This document shows positions 13,101 through 24,754 of a stretch of DNA of 64,000 nt, one piece after another. This stretch comes from Patiria pectinifera (Eukaryota > Echinodermata > Asteroidea > Valvatida > Asterinidae): assembly GCA_029964075.1 (NCBI GenBank), contig CM057149.1, positions 27,232,197 to 27,296,196 of the forward strand, given 5' to 3'. A program made the translations under genes and the position numbers. The notes below the pieces were generated by a model. The model saw nothing but the letters and a program-made list of their open reading frames with translations, ran no database searches and was not told where the DNA came from. The stretch's first letter is position 1, and every line of letters starts with the position of its first letter.

Positions 13101-16100
13101 TTATGTAACTTGATGCAGCTATGATTTGACTGTAGGTGATTGATAAGCCATGGATTTATGACTAACGATTTATGATCTCCAATTTTCCATGAACAAATAA
13201 ATAAATGTTTATGTAGTAATGATGAATTTTCTCTCATTTAAGAGAAAACATGTTCATGTACACATACGTGTTAGTCAAAAGTTAGAAATCATGACTCACA
13301 AATCTAGTTGATTTTTGTACAAAAAGTAAATGTCATGTTATATCTATTATGTCTTTTTAAATTTCACATAAATCTGAGCACGCCGAGTGTAGACATCCGC
13401 GTGACATCGTGTGAGATCATGTCTTCATTGCAATCCATCCAATTTCACAAAGTTTTCCCGCAGGGCAAAAGACTAATTAATTTTTGGGCCATTTATAAAC
13501 TGGGTAATTCATTGTCAATACAGCTCAATACATCTGTCTGGGTAGTGAATGCAGACGCTTCAATCATGCATATCCGTCATCAACTGACGGTTGTTTTGGT
13601 TAATTCTATTAAAATTGAAAAAAAAATTGCAGTCAGGTCGCATGCAGCTATTAAAGCGAGTAACGGATCGATTTAAAAGGTAAATACACTTTGTATGGAA
13701 GAGAGGTACATGTACATGTACATGTAATTTGCACAGTAAAGTAAACATCTGTTCTGTAGTTGTTGGGACCACAAACCTAATGACCAATACATTATTGTGA
13801 GGACCAAAGATGCTGTGCGGACAGTAAAAAAGTTCCAAATTGGTCCTAATAATTCCTTAACAATAAAGACCTACCCCACAATGCAGCCACTGCTAATGCA
13901 AACTGTATGTCTCAATTTAGTATCCCTCCTACTAATAGAACAGTCAGTCAAAAATTCCATCCACTTCCCCTGCCATGCCTTTTACAAAGGCTAGTCACCA
14001 ACAAGCACTCCGACTAGTCAAATTCAGTCAACAGACAAAAGCAGGCAACTGGTAGGCACAGCTGGCTTATCAATCACCTACAGTCAAAGCAAAGCTATAT
14101 CAAGTTACATAAACAGTTGCAGCCAGTCAATCCTGCTTTATGTAGGCTGGGAGCTCTTTACTGTGGGAAAGCAGTCACTGAGAGGACAACTTGGCACAGA
14201 ATGTACGTTTGCATAGGACTTAAGAGGATAAAACATTCCGATTTTGAGCCGAAATGCCAAAAGTTCCCCCATAAGTCTTCTAAATCTGTAACCATGTGTA
14301 TTCTTACTCAATATACTAGTGACAAAAGGCAACAGTTTGAATAAGTGTCCATAAACCTGTCACATAAAAACCTGATTGTTAAGTGGCTGGCAATTTTCCA
14401 GTCAATGCCAATTGTTCAGAGACCATTTGAAATGTGTGGTCAGACGCAGAAAAGTACAACTGAATACGAAACTCAACCTCAAATTACCTGGCCCATTAAC
14501 ACATTCCAGAAATTTATGATATAATTCCATCACCTTTATTCTCCACATTTCAACCATTTTTGCGGCCCCAGGCCATCTCAAATTGTTCCTGACATCTTCA
14601 ATACACTGGCATTTTTTTAAAGTATGATTCACACAGGCTCCAAGTTGTGTACCTCACGAAAAAAAAGCTTCGCTTTTGTTCAAAGCATTTCGGCCCCCCC
14701 GACAAAGGACTCCCGAAAAGTAACGTTAAACAACAACAGCGGCTCTTTGTACTTTTTTTTGTTGTCGGTTGGTCCTGAACAAACTCTCCTGAAAAAGCCA
14801 TCGAAAAAAACCAAAGAAAACACATGTTGATTTTCTTGCAGTGCGGCAGCGTTTTTTCCAGAAACGCCTCTTTGATCTCTCCCCGCTCCATCTTTGTCAC
14901 AAGGTAAAATCAACGTCAACAAGGGCTTTTCTTCTCTTGAAGCCGGGTCTGCTGGAAATCCAAACACTCCTTACATTGACCTTGCGCTAGCGCTAAAAGG
15001 TGTCAGTCTATTTGACATAGTAATCCACCGGAACATGTGGTCAGAGAATGGGTTATGGAACCACAACAAGAACTCCGGTACATAGGGGGCAGAACATAAT
15101 GTACATTTAAGAAAAGCGTGTGGTTTCTGTCAATCTTGGATGGGGTTTTGTAGCGATTAAGACATGTGGAATGAAACCTTGTATATACAAAGTTTTGCTA
15201 ATTTTGAAGATGTTTTCTTTTAAAGGCAAAGGATATTTTTTTTATAAATTGGAAAACTGATCAGCAAAAAAAATTAACTTTACTGCTGTGCGACTTGTGA
15301 GTGTGTTTTTCATTTAAATTCACATGCTACAAATGAGAAGGAAAAAAAACGAGGAAATCAGTGGATCCGAGGAAAATTGTATGCATGTGAAGTACAGAAG
15401 TGGAACTGTCTTATGACCTAGTTCCCAGATGTGAATTGTGAGAAAGTCATTTCATCTCTGTTCAAGCGAACCAGTGTGACTGCTCTGGACAGTTGTTACT
15501 TCAAAACAGATAGTTAGAAGGCATACAATGAAACAACGAAGGGGCTGGGGGCGTGGATTGAGATCTCATGACTCAAGCAGGCACTGAGGCATGAATGACA
15601 CATGGACAAATGGCAACCTGGGCTAAGTATACCTCTAGATTGATGATAGCCAAGATGATAATGAAACAGATGCTAATGGTGCTAATGAAAAGCCACTATA
15701 TATATCCATATCAATGACCAATACTCCATGCTAAAAGTACAACCGCCATCATCATTCTTGTTCAACAATATAACCATTAGCCCGAATTAAATGATGCTGG
15801 CAGATTGTGTGGCTTTTGTTACAAACGGATGATGTGTGACTCTGGCCGGGCGCAACAGATGACCAGGATAAGTTACTCATCAGTCCTATTTCCAGAAAAA
15901 CAAAAGGCTGTACAGGCAAACGACTAGGATCATATAGCAAGGCATATACCCAGGAGACTGCTCAGTGATATGATGAATAACAGCATTTTATACTGGCGCT
16001 GATGCAATTCACTTTGGTTGAACCCTTTTTCATTGTGTATACTTTATTAGAAGGTGTCCATCAATGTATATCTGTTGATAATTCTCAGATCATTGGGGGG

Positions 16101-18723
16101 TCCTTTAGGGAAGGGGGGGGTTATGAATCGCCAAAATGGCTCCCTTCCATGCCACTGATGGATACACAGGCTCGCCTCCTGAAGGTTATTGAAATATCAA
16201 TTTTAAAAATTTCAAACTATTGATGGAGAGACTTTGAAAACACTGACCACACTGGAACTGCAACACAGAAAGTGAGAGAGCTACATCATTGTAATGACAG
16301 AAATTCAGAATAGCTGGCGAAAAAAAACCCTCCAAGTTCAACTCCAAAGACTGGCAAGCAGGTACAAGGCCAGAACATCACATCACACTGAGAGCCCACT
16401 GATGGCCCCTGACAACTTGATCCACCCCAATAAACCCCTCAAGCTCCCTGTGCCTAATGTGTTAATCACAGCGGTCTTTTGTATATCAGACCCTGGCCAG
16501 ACTCCATCTATCATCATCATCACCCTGGTGCGTCCTTTGTCAAAGCCATTCTGGCAACCTCCACATCACTTCCTCCCCCAGACTATCACCTTGGATGGAC
16601 CTCATGCAGGGAGGCACAATGCGGCTCTCACAGGTCGGGCAACCCTGATGATCCACAGATCCTTTTACTTAATCAATTTGGAGGAAGCCTTTTTAACGAA
16701 TTCCATGAACTCTTATCGAAAGGTCATGTAAACTCTCCGAGCACTGTCGTTTTTCTGAGAGCAATAAGAACTACCTGGCATTGTTTTATCGCCATTTTGT
16801 ATATCACCACCAATTATACAACCTCTTATCACCCTTTTCCTAAAACTTAGATCAGGATTCTGAAAGTGCCTATAAAAATGAGCTGCCCAATCATTGGTGT
16901 ATTATGGATAGAACAGAATTAGTTCAGATTTGGTGTGCACGGGTAATGTACACTTATAGTTTTTGTAAGGTATGAATGGTAAAAGCAATCCCTATCCAGT
17001 CAAACTCCAACACCATGGTTTGATGGAATCTGTTGAAGTCACTGGTATTAAACTGATTATGCGTTACATGGGTACTACCGTAATCAGAGTCCAAAAATTG
17101 GTGTGTTGAGTTAACCATTATATTGTGTTGGAATTTGCAGGAGTGAGGAAGGTTCCTAGTAAATCACTCTAGCCTGTCTAGGGGTTACAGTTACACTTTT
17201 TTTTAATTATTATTAATCGTTTCTGGTTATAAAAACAAGGATTCCTCAAAACTGCCCTAGGCACTGTAGCTCACAAGCCTGAAGAAACCGGTGGAGAGAA
17301 GACAATGAGAAGAAATAACAGTTTTAAAGGTATGAGGAAAATCATGCAGGCAGGGACTGAAAACCCGAGTCACGGCGGTGGAAGGCGAGGAAAGTACCGC
17401 TACACCAACCTGACTCCCCATGCTAACCAACTACATACGTAGCAACATGTGTATACCTCAAATATTGACAAACTGTTCAAATCAAGTTGAAAGAAATAAA
17501 AGCATGCAATAACATCCACTCAATGTTCCAATCCTTTTTAACAGTCCTAACGGTTATCCTAGAAACCATATCGGTAATTTGGAGAGCCAGTATCATATTA
17601 ATTAACAATCCGTGTCAGTAAACAGGTCTGGCGAGAAGCGATATTGTAAGGATTAACAGCCCTGTTTGTCCAGGTAATACCACTAATTAATATTCGTGTG
17701 GTATTGTTTGTGTGAGGTAAATGCGTACCACCCCTGGTAATAATTTGAATTGACTTGACACTCGTTGCATGTAATATCTCATAGGATGTGAATATCAGAT
17801 CTGTTTGTCCTCCTTTGGCGTCTTAAAAGCTGTTTTAATTAAATATAAAACAAGTGGGTGTACGTGCCCGTGTGTACCACTCTGGCAAAAATTTAATGGC
17901 AATGGCTGAATATTGACGACGTTACTGACAGATCAAGAACACTTTTATTTGAAAGAGGAGTAAAATGCACGGGCGTCGATGTCAAGATCCGAATCAAATC
18001 TCATGTGTTGAAGGTGAAATTTCTCACAGATTTATTAAAGAAACAGAAATCAAAATCTGTGCGGGCTTTCTATGCTTGCAGAGATTTGAGGGCCGAACAG
18101 CTTACGGAACATCCAATATGTATGAGACCTTACACACCGCTTAAGTCCTCACGGTGACAGAGACTGCGCGGTAAAGTGTTGGGTTGCACTTAGCAGGTCA
18201 GCCCGCACGCTCAAAATTACAAATTTCACCTGATTCTGCAAACGGATTTTTTGGGGAGAGAAAAAAAGAAGGGGAAAAAAAAAAGAGGAGGAGTGAGTAT
18301 TAGCGAGTCAGACAGGCTGGCGCCAAGACAGGAAGACAGGTGAATACATGCATGTCTCTGCAAACCGCAGCTCTACTTGCGGGGAGAGATGGCGCGAGGT
18401 GCCGATCCTAATGGGCAGCTGTGTTGTGGTCATTTGAATGGCTTTTAGTCTCGGCTCCAACGGCTTGTGTTTCAGTGGGTCAATGAGGGCTCTCAACGTA
18501 TTATTATATATTTCTTTGTTCTTCTTCTTCTTGTGGAAACGGAGTCGTTTTCCTCGGAGAGGGGATGGGCTCTCCCACGTTACCTGTAGACTGAAATGTG
18601 CTTAATGTATTTGGACGGGTTGGGTTCGGGACTGAAATGCGTGGCCTGTGTTTGGTCAACCTGAAGAAATAACTCCACGTGCTCTTTGAAGTCTGGTAGT
18701 CCTGTCAACAGCCCGTTCCACAT
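4018..18723 (-). CDS. PDZRN3/4 (LNX3/LNX4)-like PDZ protein, short isoform, partial (continues left of window)
   Basis: Family knowledge: PDZRN3 and PDZRN4 are PDZ-domain RING E3 ligases acting at membranes and junctions. Their long form has RING, TRAF-type zinc finger, two PDZ domains and a C-terminal PDZ ligand. Seen here: four minus-strand exons with agreeing phases. They give the last strand and helix of PDZ1 (VNGVDLSKATHEEAVEAF, then EPIIVQVLRR), the family's GTQTE linker, an acidic linker, and the first strands of PDZ2 with the carboxylate-binding loop KLGLTL. The first exon (18,661-18,723) supplies a start codon and only 21 residues, so this transcript would lack RING, zinc finger and most of PDZ1. 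Exons for the rest of PDZ2 and the C-terminus are not in 1-4,017 as far as I can see. Any long-form 5' exons would lie above 18.7 kb and were not found. Whether it is orthologous to both vertebrate PDZRN3 and PDZRN4 cannot be decided here. Confidence 0.85.
4111..7031 (-). other. Intron of the PDZRN-like gene
   Basis: 2.9 kb between two phased exons. It holds one small inverted-repeat element (5,834-5,987). The open frames at 5.2-5.6 kb on both strands overlap one another and resemble no protein I know, so I treat them as chance. Confidence 0.7.
5834..5987. mobile_element. Small MITE with CAGGCATGCAACT termini
   Basis: 154 bases. Left end CAGGCATGCAACT and right end AGTTGCATGCCTG are exact inverted repeats of 13 bases. 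The inside has two GAGGAAAT motifs. A second near-full copy is at 38,540-38,688 and partial copies are at 15,330 and 25,291. Confidence 0.7.
7032..7170 (-). CDS. PDZRN-like exon: acidic inter-PDZ linker
   Basis: 139 bases, acceptor TTCCTGCAG|GCT and donor TACGAG|GTTAGG. One base completes a glycine with the previous exon, followed by 46 codons. The translation LCEISPQEQMTVIDDDLMND then MDKAYELEYE is strongly acidic, like the EELELEEVDLY linker before PDZ2 in vertebrate PDZRN. Weak sequence identity, but phase fits on both sides. Confidence 0.85.
7171..8271 (-). other. Intron of the PDZRN-like gene
   Basis: 1.1 kb between the acidic-linker exon and the PDZ1-end exon. Nothing beyond the splice signals and AT-rich DNA is recognised. 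Confidence 0.7.
8272..8522 (-). CDS. PDZRN-like exon: end of PDZ1 and linker
   Basis: 251 bases, acceptor CTTTTCAG|GTT, donor GACGG|GTAAGA. Translation: VNGVDLSKATHEEAVEAFKN, then EPIIVQVLRRAPRSK, then CNVGTQTELQSEDLLWKVL. The first part is the terminal beta strand and helix of a PDZ domain. VLRR followed by a GTQT motif is typical of PDZRN3/4 (human: VQVLRRTPRTK...DTGTQTDITFEHIM). GC content is far above the introns. Confidence 0.93.
9590..9710 (+). repeat. Dispersed repeat shared with 55,365-55,445
   Basis: Contains CCAAGTCCATCATACTCCAT, then ATATTTAGTCACACCAGGCC and GGACCAAGTCCCCCAAAATC. The same succession with small changes occurs inside the TTAA element at 55,274-55,872. Element ends were not resolved here. 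Confidence 0.55.
10728..11190 (+). repeat. Divergent tandem repeat, three units of about 170 bases
   Basis: Units begin at about 10,728, 10,902 and 11,070 with GATAAAAATTAATAGCTG, GATAAATATTAATAGCTG and GCAAAAATTAAAAGTTG. Each continues through a GCAGGTTG-like block, AATGCATCC and TGCCACAA. Spacing about 174 and 168 bases. The units are clearly diverged. Confidence 0.75.
12950..13153 (-). repeat. Dispersed repeat family E, copy 1
   Basis: Minus-strand copy of the repeat seen on the plus strand at 13,925-14,200 and 26,285-26,560. Shared blocks include GGCTTATCAATCACCTACAG, CATAAACAGTCACAGCAAGT and the GAGCTC block after AGGCTGG. Confidence 0.65.
13925..14200 (+). repeat. Dispersed repeat family E, copy 2
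   Basis: Contains CCCCTGCCATGCCTTTTAC, GACTAGTCAAATTCAGTCAA, CTTATCAATCACCTACAGTC and CAGCCAGTCAATCCTGCTTT. It lies about 0.8 kb from copy 1 in the opposite orientation, so the pair is an inverted repeat. Confidence 0.7.
15330..15387. repeat. Right-half fragment of the CAGGCATGCAACT MITE family
   Basis: Contains AAACGAGGAAATCAGTGGAT followed by CGAGGAAAATTGTATGCATG, the right half of the element seen in full at 5,834-5,987. The left terminal repeat is absent. Confidence 0.5.
17165..17419 (-). mobile_element. tRNA-derived SINE, family D
   Basis: Minus strand begins GGGGAGTCAGGTTGGTGTAG with GGTACTTTCCTCGCCTTCCA, then CCGTGACTCGGGTTTTC and, later, GGCTTGTGAGCTACAGTGCC and an AAT-rich tail. 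Other copies: 28,980-29,256 (minus) and 53,011-53,226 (plus). Confidence 0.65.
18661..18723 (-). CDS. PDZRN-like short-isoform first exon (predicted)
   Basis: Sixty-three bases, 21 codons: MWNGLLTGLPDFKEHVELFL plus Q, ending CTTCAG|GTTGAC. An in-frame TGA lies four codons upstream (18,733-18,735), and A is at -3. Phase 0 at its end fits the phase-0 start of the exon at 8,522, giving ...ELFLQ|VNGVDLSK. From memory, vertebrate PDZRN genes also make short forms whose private first exon joins right before VNG. The donor is weak. A better donor, CTACAG|GTAACG at 18,583, would put the next exon out of frame. Surrounding DNA (18.3-19.3 kb) is GC-richer than average, as expected near a promoter. Confidence 0.55.
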
Positions 18724-21700
18724 ATTCACTTTTCAATTCGAACAGTATCTCGGCAGTAAACTCCAATTTCATCTCACCTGGTGAAAATCATAATACCTGG
18801 GCTATTTCATAATTCACTTCTTCCTTCTTTATTTTTTTTTAGTACCGTGATCTTTTTGATACGTCGCAATCAAAAATTTGAGATCGGAGTGGCTCGAAGA
18901 TCCATTTCTGAAGCTGGATCTGTGGTACGGTTGCATCGTGACGACAGAAGCACGACCGCACCATTTACTGAGGTAATCATTATTGACTTAGCAGAGGACC
19001 CCACTGCCCCAGTTCTTTTCATTCTGTCTTCTTTTCTCTTTCTTCTTCTTTTCTTTCGACCGAGCGTGATCACCACTCCACTGAGTGACATGCTCAAAGT
19101 AATTTCTGTCCAGATGCATCTTCAGCGGTGAGTGGGGGGAGAATTCTTCTTGATTGTGATTAAGCACGCCGGGGCCGAGGCGCGGTCGGATGCGGCAGTT
19201 CGGTTCCCCGGCAGAGAGGGAATGCGCCGGGGAGGGTTCGTTCTTCAAGAGTCGAGGGTGCAATTATTGAAATCAAAAGCCGCTGATCGGGGTCAGGTGT
19301 GGATAATCTAGGGCACTGGTATCAGAGGACATCGAGATACTGTTTGAACAATGTACACATGTGCTCTACCAGAACAACCTGCAAATTATGACATGGGTGA
19401 GATTGAGGCGGGAGAGAATGAAAAATCCACAAAATAATCTGCAAGAGTTTGACAGAATCCGAGGGCCACAGAGTAACGTACATTGTAGGGTCTATTGTAC
19501 ATATATGTTTGAATTTGACTGAAGGCTACCCTACCTTTGCTTTTGTTCTTTATACACTTTCATAGGTAAAACATCTTACTGTAAAACCTCAGGAATCTAG
19601 ATTTCAAACAGGATTTTTGAAATATCCTGATAATCTGTCACGGGGCACTTGCGTTGTACAATAGCTTGCACAATGCTTTCACCATTATAGGGGGCCTCAT
19701 GCACGGTGATTGTGCGCTCAGAATGGTGTTTGACTATACTGTGCTGTACATTTATTGTATGTGAGATGTTAAGTAAGTTGAAAATCGTTTGGGATTTTAT
19801 GAAACGGTATAAGGTTTACTGTTAAAGGATGACACAGGCTGGAGAAAGACATTTTCTGGCAACCCTAATATTTGACGGTGAGTACACATGTATGTGTAAT
19901 ACCACCACTTTGTTTCCCCATGGTCAGGCAGTTTATACCTGACGTACAATGAAGGGATGGACGAAATGAAGATAGTTCTAGCAAGGATGATGACGACGAT
20001 GACTGCAGGGACATGGAGGAACAGATGTTCTGTTTCGTCTCTTCAGCAGCAAGAAGTTCAACTCACACAGAGTTACGGAATATATGGGGCTAGCTCCATG
20101 GTTTCCCCTTGCTTTGTTGAAATCATGAGTCAGCCAATAGCCATCAATAAATTAAGGAGTCATGAACGCCTGCCAACTTCCCATCTTCTCAATACAGCAT
20201 TTAACAGCCTCCAGCCAGCCCTAAATCACCATTCAAATGTCCTTTATAAATCAGGGTATCACATCATTAAAGTACTTTCTCCAATTTCCTGGCCATTTGA
20301 AGTATGGCGCCGTGGACACGTCTTGTCCATCCGGGCAACAGGTGGTTTTGTCCAATAAAAAAAGGACACCCATGGAAATGGGGAGAAAAAAAGGTTTGAT
20401 GTCTAGTATGAATGTTGTAGAACACATATTGAGAGCCACTACCAATTTTTTGTACACATGATTTTGCATGTCTCACTTTTCGTGGACACACGTGCCAAAT
20501 TTATCATTCCACCCCAGGGCTAAATTAATACATTAAGGCACCTTCACAGTAGACCCAGGCACCCTGATATCACTTTGAGTCAATCCAAAATATCCATGGC
20601 CATTTTATGGCTCAAATGAAGAAAAAAAATTACTTAGAAAAGTTTGTTTGGCAAAATGTGTATTTTTATCTAGTTTCCGGTGTGCCAGGAAATAATTCAT
20701 CCATCTTCTCCATTGAATCTATCGCTGCTACAACTGTCACAAACAACTCTGTGAAAAATGAAAGTACTTCAGCCTGAACCAAGTTTTACGGCAACAAAGT
20801 ATCAAAACAATCAGCAAAAGTACAGCTGATCCTCCATTTGGAACTCATGCATGGCGTGTTGTTACAGAGAGTACTATAATTAACACAGAAGCCCTGAAAG
20901 TGCAACTTGTGGCAGCTTTTGAGTCTGAACATGAATGGGGGGAACCGGCTCTTTTGTGCACCCACCGAAAGCGGCAATAGCGCGGCGCTGGTTTTACAAG
21001 CCAAGTTGATATTCTAATAACCTCGGGCAAGGCCACAACTTGAAAATAGGGATCAAAATAACAGATTCCGTGACAATATTTGGCGTGGGTTTTGATCAGA
21101 ACCTACTGCAGGGAATGGTAAAAGTGTTACATCCAATGTCAGACTTTCTGTCTCAACTACGCAATCGATACTTTTCACGTAAACAGTAACATTAAAAAGC
21201 TACTTTCACCATTCCTCTAATTTTTTTCTTCTATTTTTTTTCTTCTTTCCCTAGCCAGTTTGGCTATCTGACCCAATACCAGTTTCTCTGGAGGCTTGCT
21301 CTCAATCAGTCCAGACACTGATACAGGGTTTTTCCCCCCCCCCCCATAACAATCAGGGGCCAAACTGATGAAAAGGACAGTAATGACTGGCGACAGGCTA
21401 AGTGAAAAAGCCAAAAAGAAATATTTTCCCACCGGGCATGGGTTCCACGCATGACGCCTAGGGGCGGAGGGGGAAGGGGGGGGGGGGTTCTTTGCTCTCT
21501 AAGGCTCAGACCAGAGGAGGGCGAAGGATGGAAATGGACTTGGGATACGCTGACCTGTCAGCTTCAAATGGGATAAGTGTTGACAGTTTTTTTTAGATGT
21601 TGAGCGGGTACTGAATTGGGCATCATATCAACGTAAAAATAGATAGCCAGGGCTTGAAAATTAATACTAATTTTATTCACCCTCAAGGCGTGGATACCGA

Positions 21701-23236
21701 GAGAAGTGGAATGGCTCGTTTTTTGTTTTTTTGGTTTTTTTTAGACTCACGACTGTACTTCAATGCAATGTACATGGTCCCATAGAACAGAGGACATATT
21801 GCATCTTATTTTATGATCATTCTTCTAGGATGTTGTTTTATGAAGAGAGTAACGATTATTAGCATTCAAATCATATTTTTACAATTTGGATGCAAATTAT
21901 AATACGCACAGTTTTAACATGGTTAAAATCCAACACATCAATGCTTGAGTTCTCAATTTTTTAACTTTTTAATAGTTTTCCCCCAAAGTGGTCTGCCCTT
22001 TGGTCAAGAATAAATCTTAGTGTAAATTCATCCAAAAAAAATGCATTCACCAATGTGATGCTTGTAACATGAATAAAACCATTGTAACGATGTACATGTA
22101 CAAACAATTCATTTGTTATACAGTGATGAATTGTACCACATACATGTACCTCCTCGCAACATCTTCAGTACCACAACTCCTTACTTTACAGATTAATTAA
22201 TTAACAGGTGATGCAGTCACAGAGCTTCAAGAGGCTCATGGTGCATGACAAGTATTAAACAACACCTGAATAAATCCCCGTCATCTAATTGGTGGTTCCT
22301 TGATCACATGTCATTGAATTATTTGTCCAAACGCATAGCACAGCCGCGCGGCAAAAATAGAAGTTCCATTCCACGGTAAATGAAACTTCCATTGCACGAT
22401 CACACTATCGGTGGCCCTGACCAATCAGACAACGGGGATTTACTCTGGTGTTGTATAAATAATGAATGTTTCACATTTGTGCAATGGGAAGAATAATTTC
22501 ATTCGGAGACATTGAGCGTTCCATTTCGCTCGGCTTCACCTTGTGGAAAGTTTCATTCCAATCATTCTGTCACGTCATGAAATTATTCTTACCGTTGCAC
22601 TCACGAACATTCATTTTTTGTGTACTACCAAGGACAAAATTTAACACAATACTCGAAGCGAAAAAAACAAAAACAAAAAAGATTTAAAAGGAACAGATGT
22701 CCTCCAATTGAGAAAACTGCAAAATACCAACAACATAACAAGCCTTCCAAAGTTATAGACCAACCCACCAGTTATTTGTTCAATTCATTGAGAGCCCAGT
22801 ATGTCACCAAATTAAACCAGCAGGCTGTTCCATCACCATATGGGCTCGACCAAATCTATCAAATATACATGCCCCAGCTTCCATCCTCGGCCCTCATAAT
22901 GAAATCTTCATTGATGTCCAAACACAAAAAAAACCACCTGATTGCAACAGTTACAATTTCATTACAATTTGCAGCCCCTGTGGTGTTCCGGGATTGAGAA
23001 ATGTTTCAGCTTTGCAATAAAGGCAGTCTTTTTTTGTGTTACCCCTGACGGCTAGAGTATAAGAAGGGTACGTTATTACTACCTATATCCCTCAAATTTT
23101 ATAAGCACCTTGGAGATTTCAATGGGCCACTATGGGCAGTTTAACAGGTTGCCTTCGAGAAGCAACAGGGGTGCTTGTACTTCCCTACACTCTTGCCCAA
23201 ATGTATCAAGCCCTGCACCACCAACCACAGAAAATG

Positions 23237-23736
23237 NNNNNNNNNNNNNNNNNNNNNNNNNNNNNNNNNNNNNNNNNNNNNNNNNNNNNNNNNNNNNNNN
23301 NNNNNNNNNNNNNNNNNNNNNNNNNNNNNNNNNNNNNNNNNNNNNNNNNNNNNNNNNNNNNNNNNNNNNNNNNNNNNNNNNNNNNNNNNNNNNNNNNNNN
23401 NNNNNNNNNNNNNNNNNNNNNNNNNNNNNNNNNNNNNNNNNNNNNNNNNNNNNNNNNNNNNNNNNNNNNNNNNNNNNNNNNNNNNNNNNNNNNNNNNNNN
23501 NNNNNNNNNNNNNNNNNNNNNNNNNNNNNNNNNNNNNNNNNNNNNNNNNNNNNNNNNNNNNNNNNNNNNNNNNNNNNNNNNNNNNNNNNNNNNNNNNNNN
23601 NNNNNNNNNNNNNNNNNNNNNNNNNNNNNNNNNNNNNNNNNNNNNNNNNNNNNNNNNNNNNNNNNNNNNNNNNNNNNNNNNNNNNNNNNNNNNNNNNNNN
23701 NNNNNNNNNNNNNNNNNNNNNNNNNNNNNNNNNNNN
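23237..23736. other. Assembly gap, exactly 500 N
   Basis: An unbroken run of N of round length, typical of a scaffold gap whose true size is unknown. It lies against a LINE 3' tail on the right. It is the most likely hiding place in this window for the missing 3' exons of XPOT. Open frames drawn through it are not real. Confidence 0.99.
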
Positions 23737-24106
23737 TTTTGCCCTTCACCGACATACAGTATGCAATGTATTCTATTTATTTTTTGTGTAGACATTTCGA
23801 GCATGGGTAGGCAGGCCTTAGGGCTACAGTGTTTAAGTACACTTTTGTTTACCCTGGCGGGTTTGAAATGTTATATTGTTCTTGTTTTCTGTCCCTCTAT
23901 CTCCTCTCCCCTGTCAAACTGTCCACCCTCCCTTCCCTTCCCTTCCCCCCCCCCCCCACCAACCTATTCCTACTCGCATCAGTCTTCAGACTTGTCTGGT
24001 CATTCTTTTTAATTTCCATTTTTTGTTTACTTTCTGATTTTCATTTGCTTTGACATTGTACTTTTGTTCATTTGTTGGCCGAATAAATAATAATAATAAT
24101 AATAAC
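23737..24106 (+). mobile_element. 3' end of a non-LTR retrotransposon (LINE)
   Basis: Starts at the gap and ends in an (ATA)n tail, GAATAAATAATAATAATAAT, near 24,085-24,106. The body is pyrimidine-rich 3' UTR-like sequence (CCCTTCCCTTCCC and C-runs near 23,930-23,957) followed by TTTGTTCATTTGTTGGCCGAATAAATAAT. The 3' microsatellite tail and the truncation by the gap suggest a LINE copy whose coding part is unassembled. Family not identified. Confidence 0.5.
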
Positions 24107-24250
24107 CATCGTATACACCGTGCTGTCCAAGGACCTGCAGGGAAAACTTTCACAAGCTTACTCGGGTGGGACTTGAACCCACGTCCTTCTGCTTACTAAT
24201 GCAGACGTCTTACTACTCGACCACTCAGAAAATAGCAGGCTGGTTTGAAT
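24107..24250 (-). mobile_element. tRNA-derived SINE-like fragment
   Basis: Read on the minus strand, 24,165-24,232 has tRNA-like boxes: a head with GAGTGGTCGAGTAGTAAGAC and a B box in GGGTTCAAGTCCCACC. There is no complete cloverleaf with paired acceptor ends, so it is called SINE-derived, not a tRNA gene. Confidence 0.45.
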
Positions 24251-24529
24251 CTTTAATAGCAGTGGGTAATGCAACCTAGTCATCGCACATAAACGAACAG
24301 TTCATGGTGAAGCGTTTGCATCACAGAGGGGACTTTTCAGTTTTCAACATGTGTGGGACAATCTTCCCACACATGTTTTTCCTGTAGTTAATCATCCATG
24401 CTTCCTTATTTACTGTGAAAATAACTAAAATAACTTCATTTGGATTTTTTTTTTCAAAATAAACTATTGTCTCTCACACAAAAAAATCTTGCAACATAAA
24501 GCCTGCGATTCTGTTAAAAAAATACCTTC

Positions 24530-24697
24530 ACAGGTACCGGTACCCAATTACTACTGCATGAGGTGAATCAATGAGTGACAAAGTGCCTCGCCCAAGGGCA
24601 CATGACCATAACCCCAGGCCAGACTTAAACCCACAACCTGCAGAATTACCTACGGACCATGAGTTCAATGCTCCAGACCACGAGGCCACTGCACTCC
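24530..24697 (-). mobile_element. tRNA-derived SINE, family B
   Basis: Minus strand begins GGAGTGCAGTGGCCTCGTGG (A-box-like) and continues through a degraded B box (GTGGGTTTAAGTCTGG) to CCTTGGGCGAGGCACTTTG and a CAGGTACC-type tail. Related copies: 34,060-34,423, 41,586-41,861 and 47,339-47,622. Confidence 0.65.
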
Positions 24698-24754
24698 ACT
24701 GGCACATGAACGACCCACAGTAAATTGTGATGTAAGCGTTTCTTTCACAATATT

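Larger units (their letters stand above)
8523..18660 (-). other. Large first intron of the PDZRN-like short isoform
   Basis: About 10.1 kb. It contains repeats listed separately (9,590-9,710; 10,728-11,190; 12,950-13,153; 13,925-14,200; 15,330-15,387; 17,165-17,419) and AT-rich single-copy-looking DNA. The GC-richer block 12,360-12,800 and the frame at 16,294-16,850 were read on both strands and show no family resemblance. PDZ1 or RING exons were looked for and not found. Confidence 0.55.

Noticed and set aside
16294-16850. Overlapping plus-strand frames of 145 and 123 codons
   Set aside because: No family resemblance, no splice context, two frames open together; judged chance in a less AT-rich stretch.
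18583-18723. Longer PDZRN first exon using the stronger donor CTACAG|GTAACG
   Set aside because: It would end with two spare bases and throw the VNG exon out of its conserved frame.
18988-19263. 91-codon minus frame above the PDZRN first exon as an N-terminal exon
   Set aside because: No RING, zinc-finger or PDZ residues, low-complexity KEKKKKEKRRQNEK segment, and no phase-compatible link.
23110-24012. 300-codon open frame and others across the gap
   Set aside because: They run through 500 N and have no real residues in the middle.
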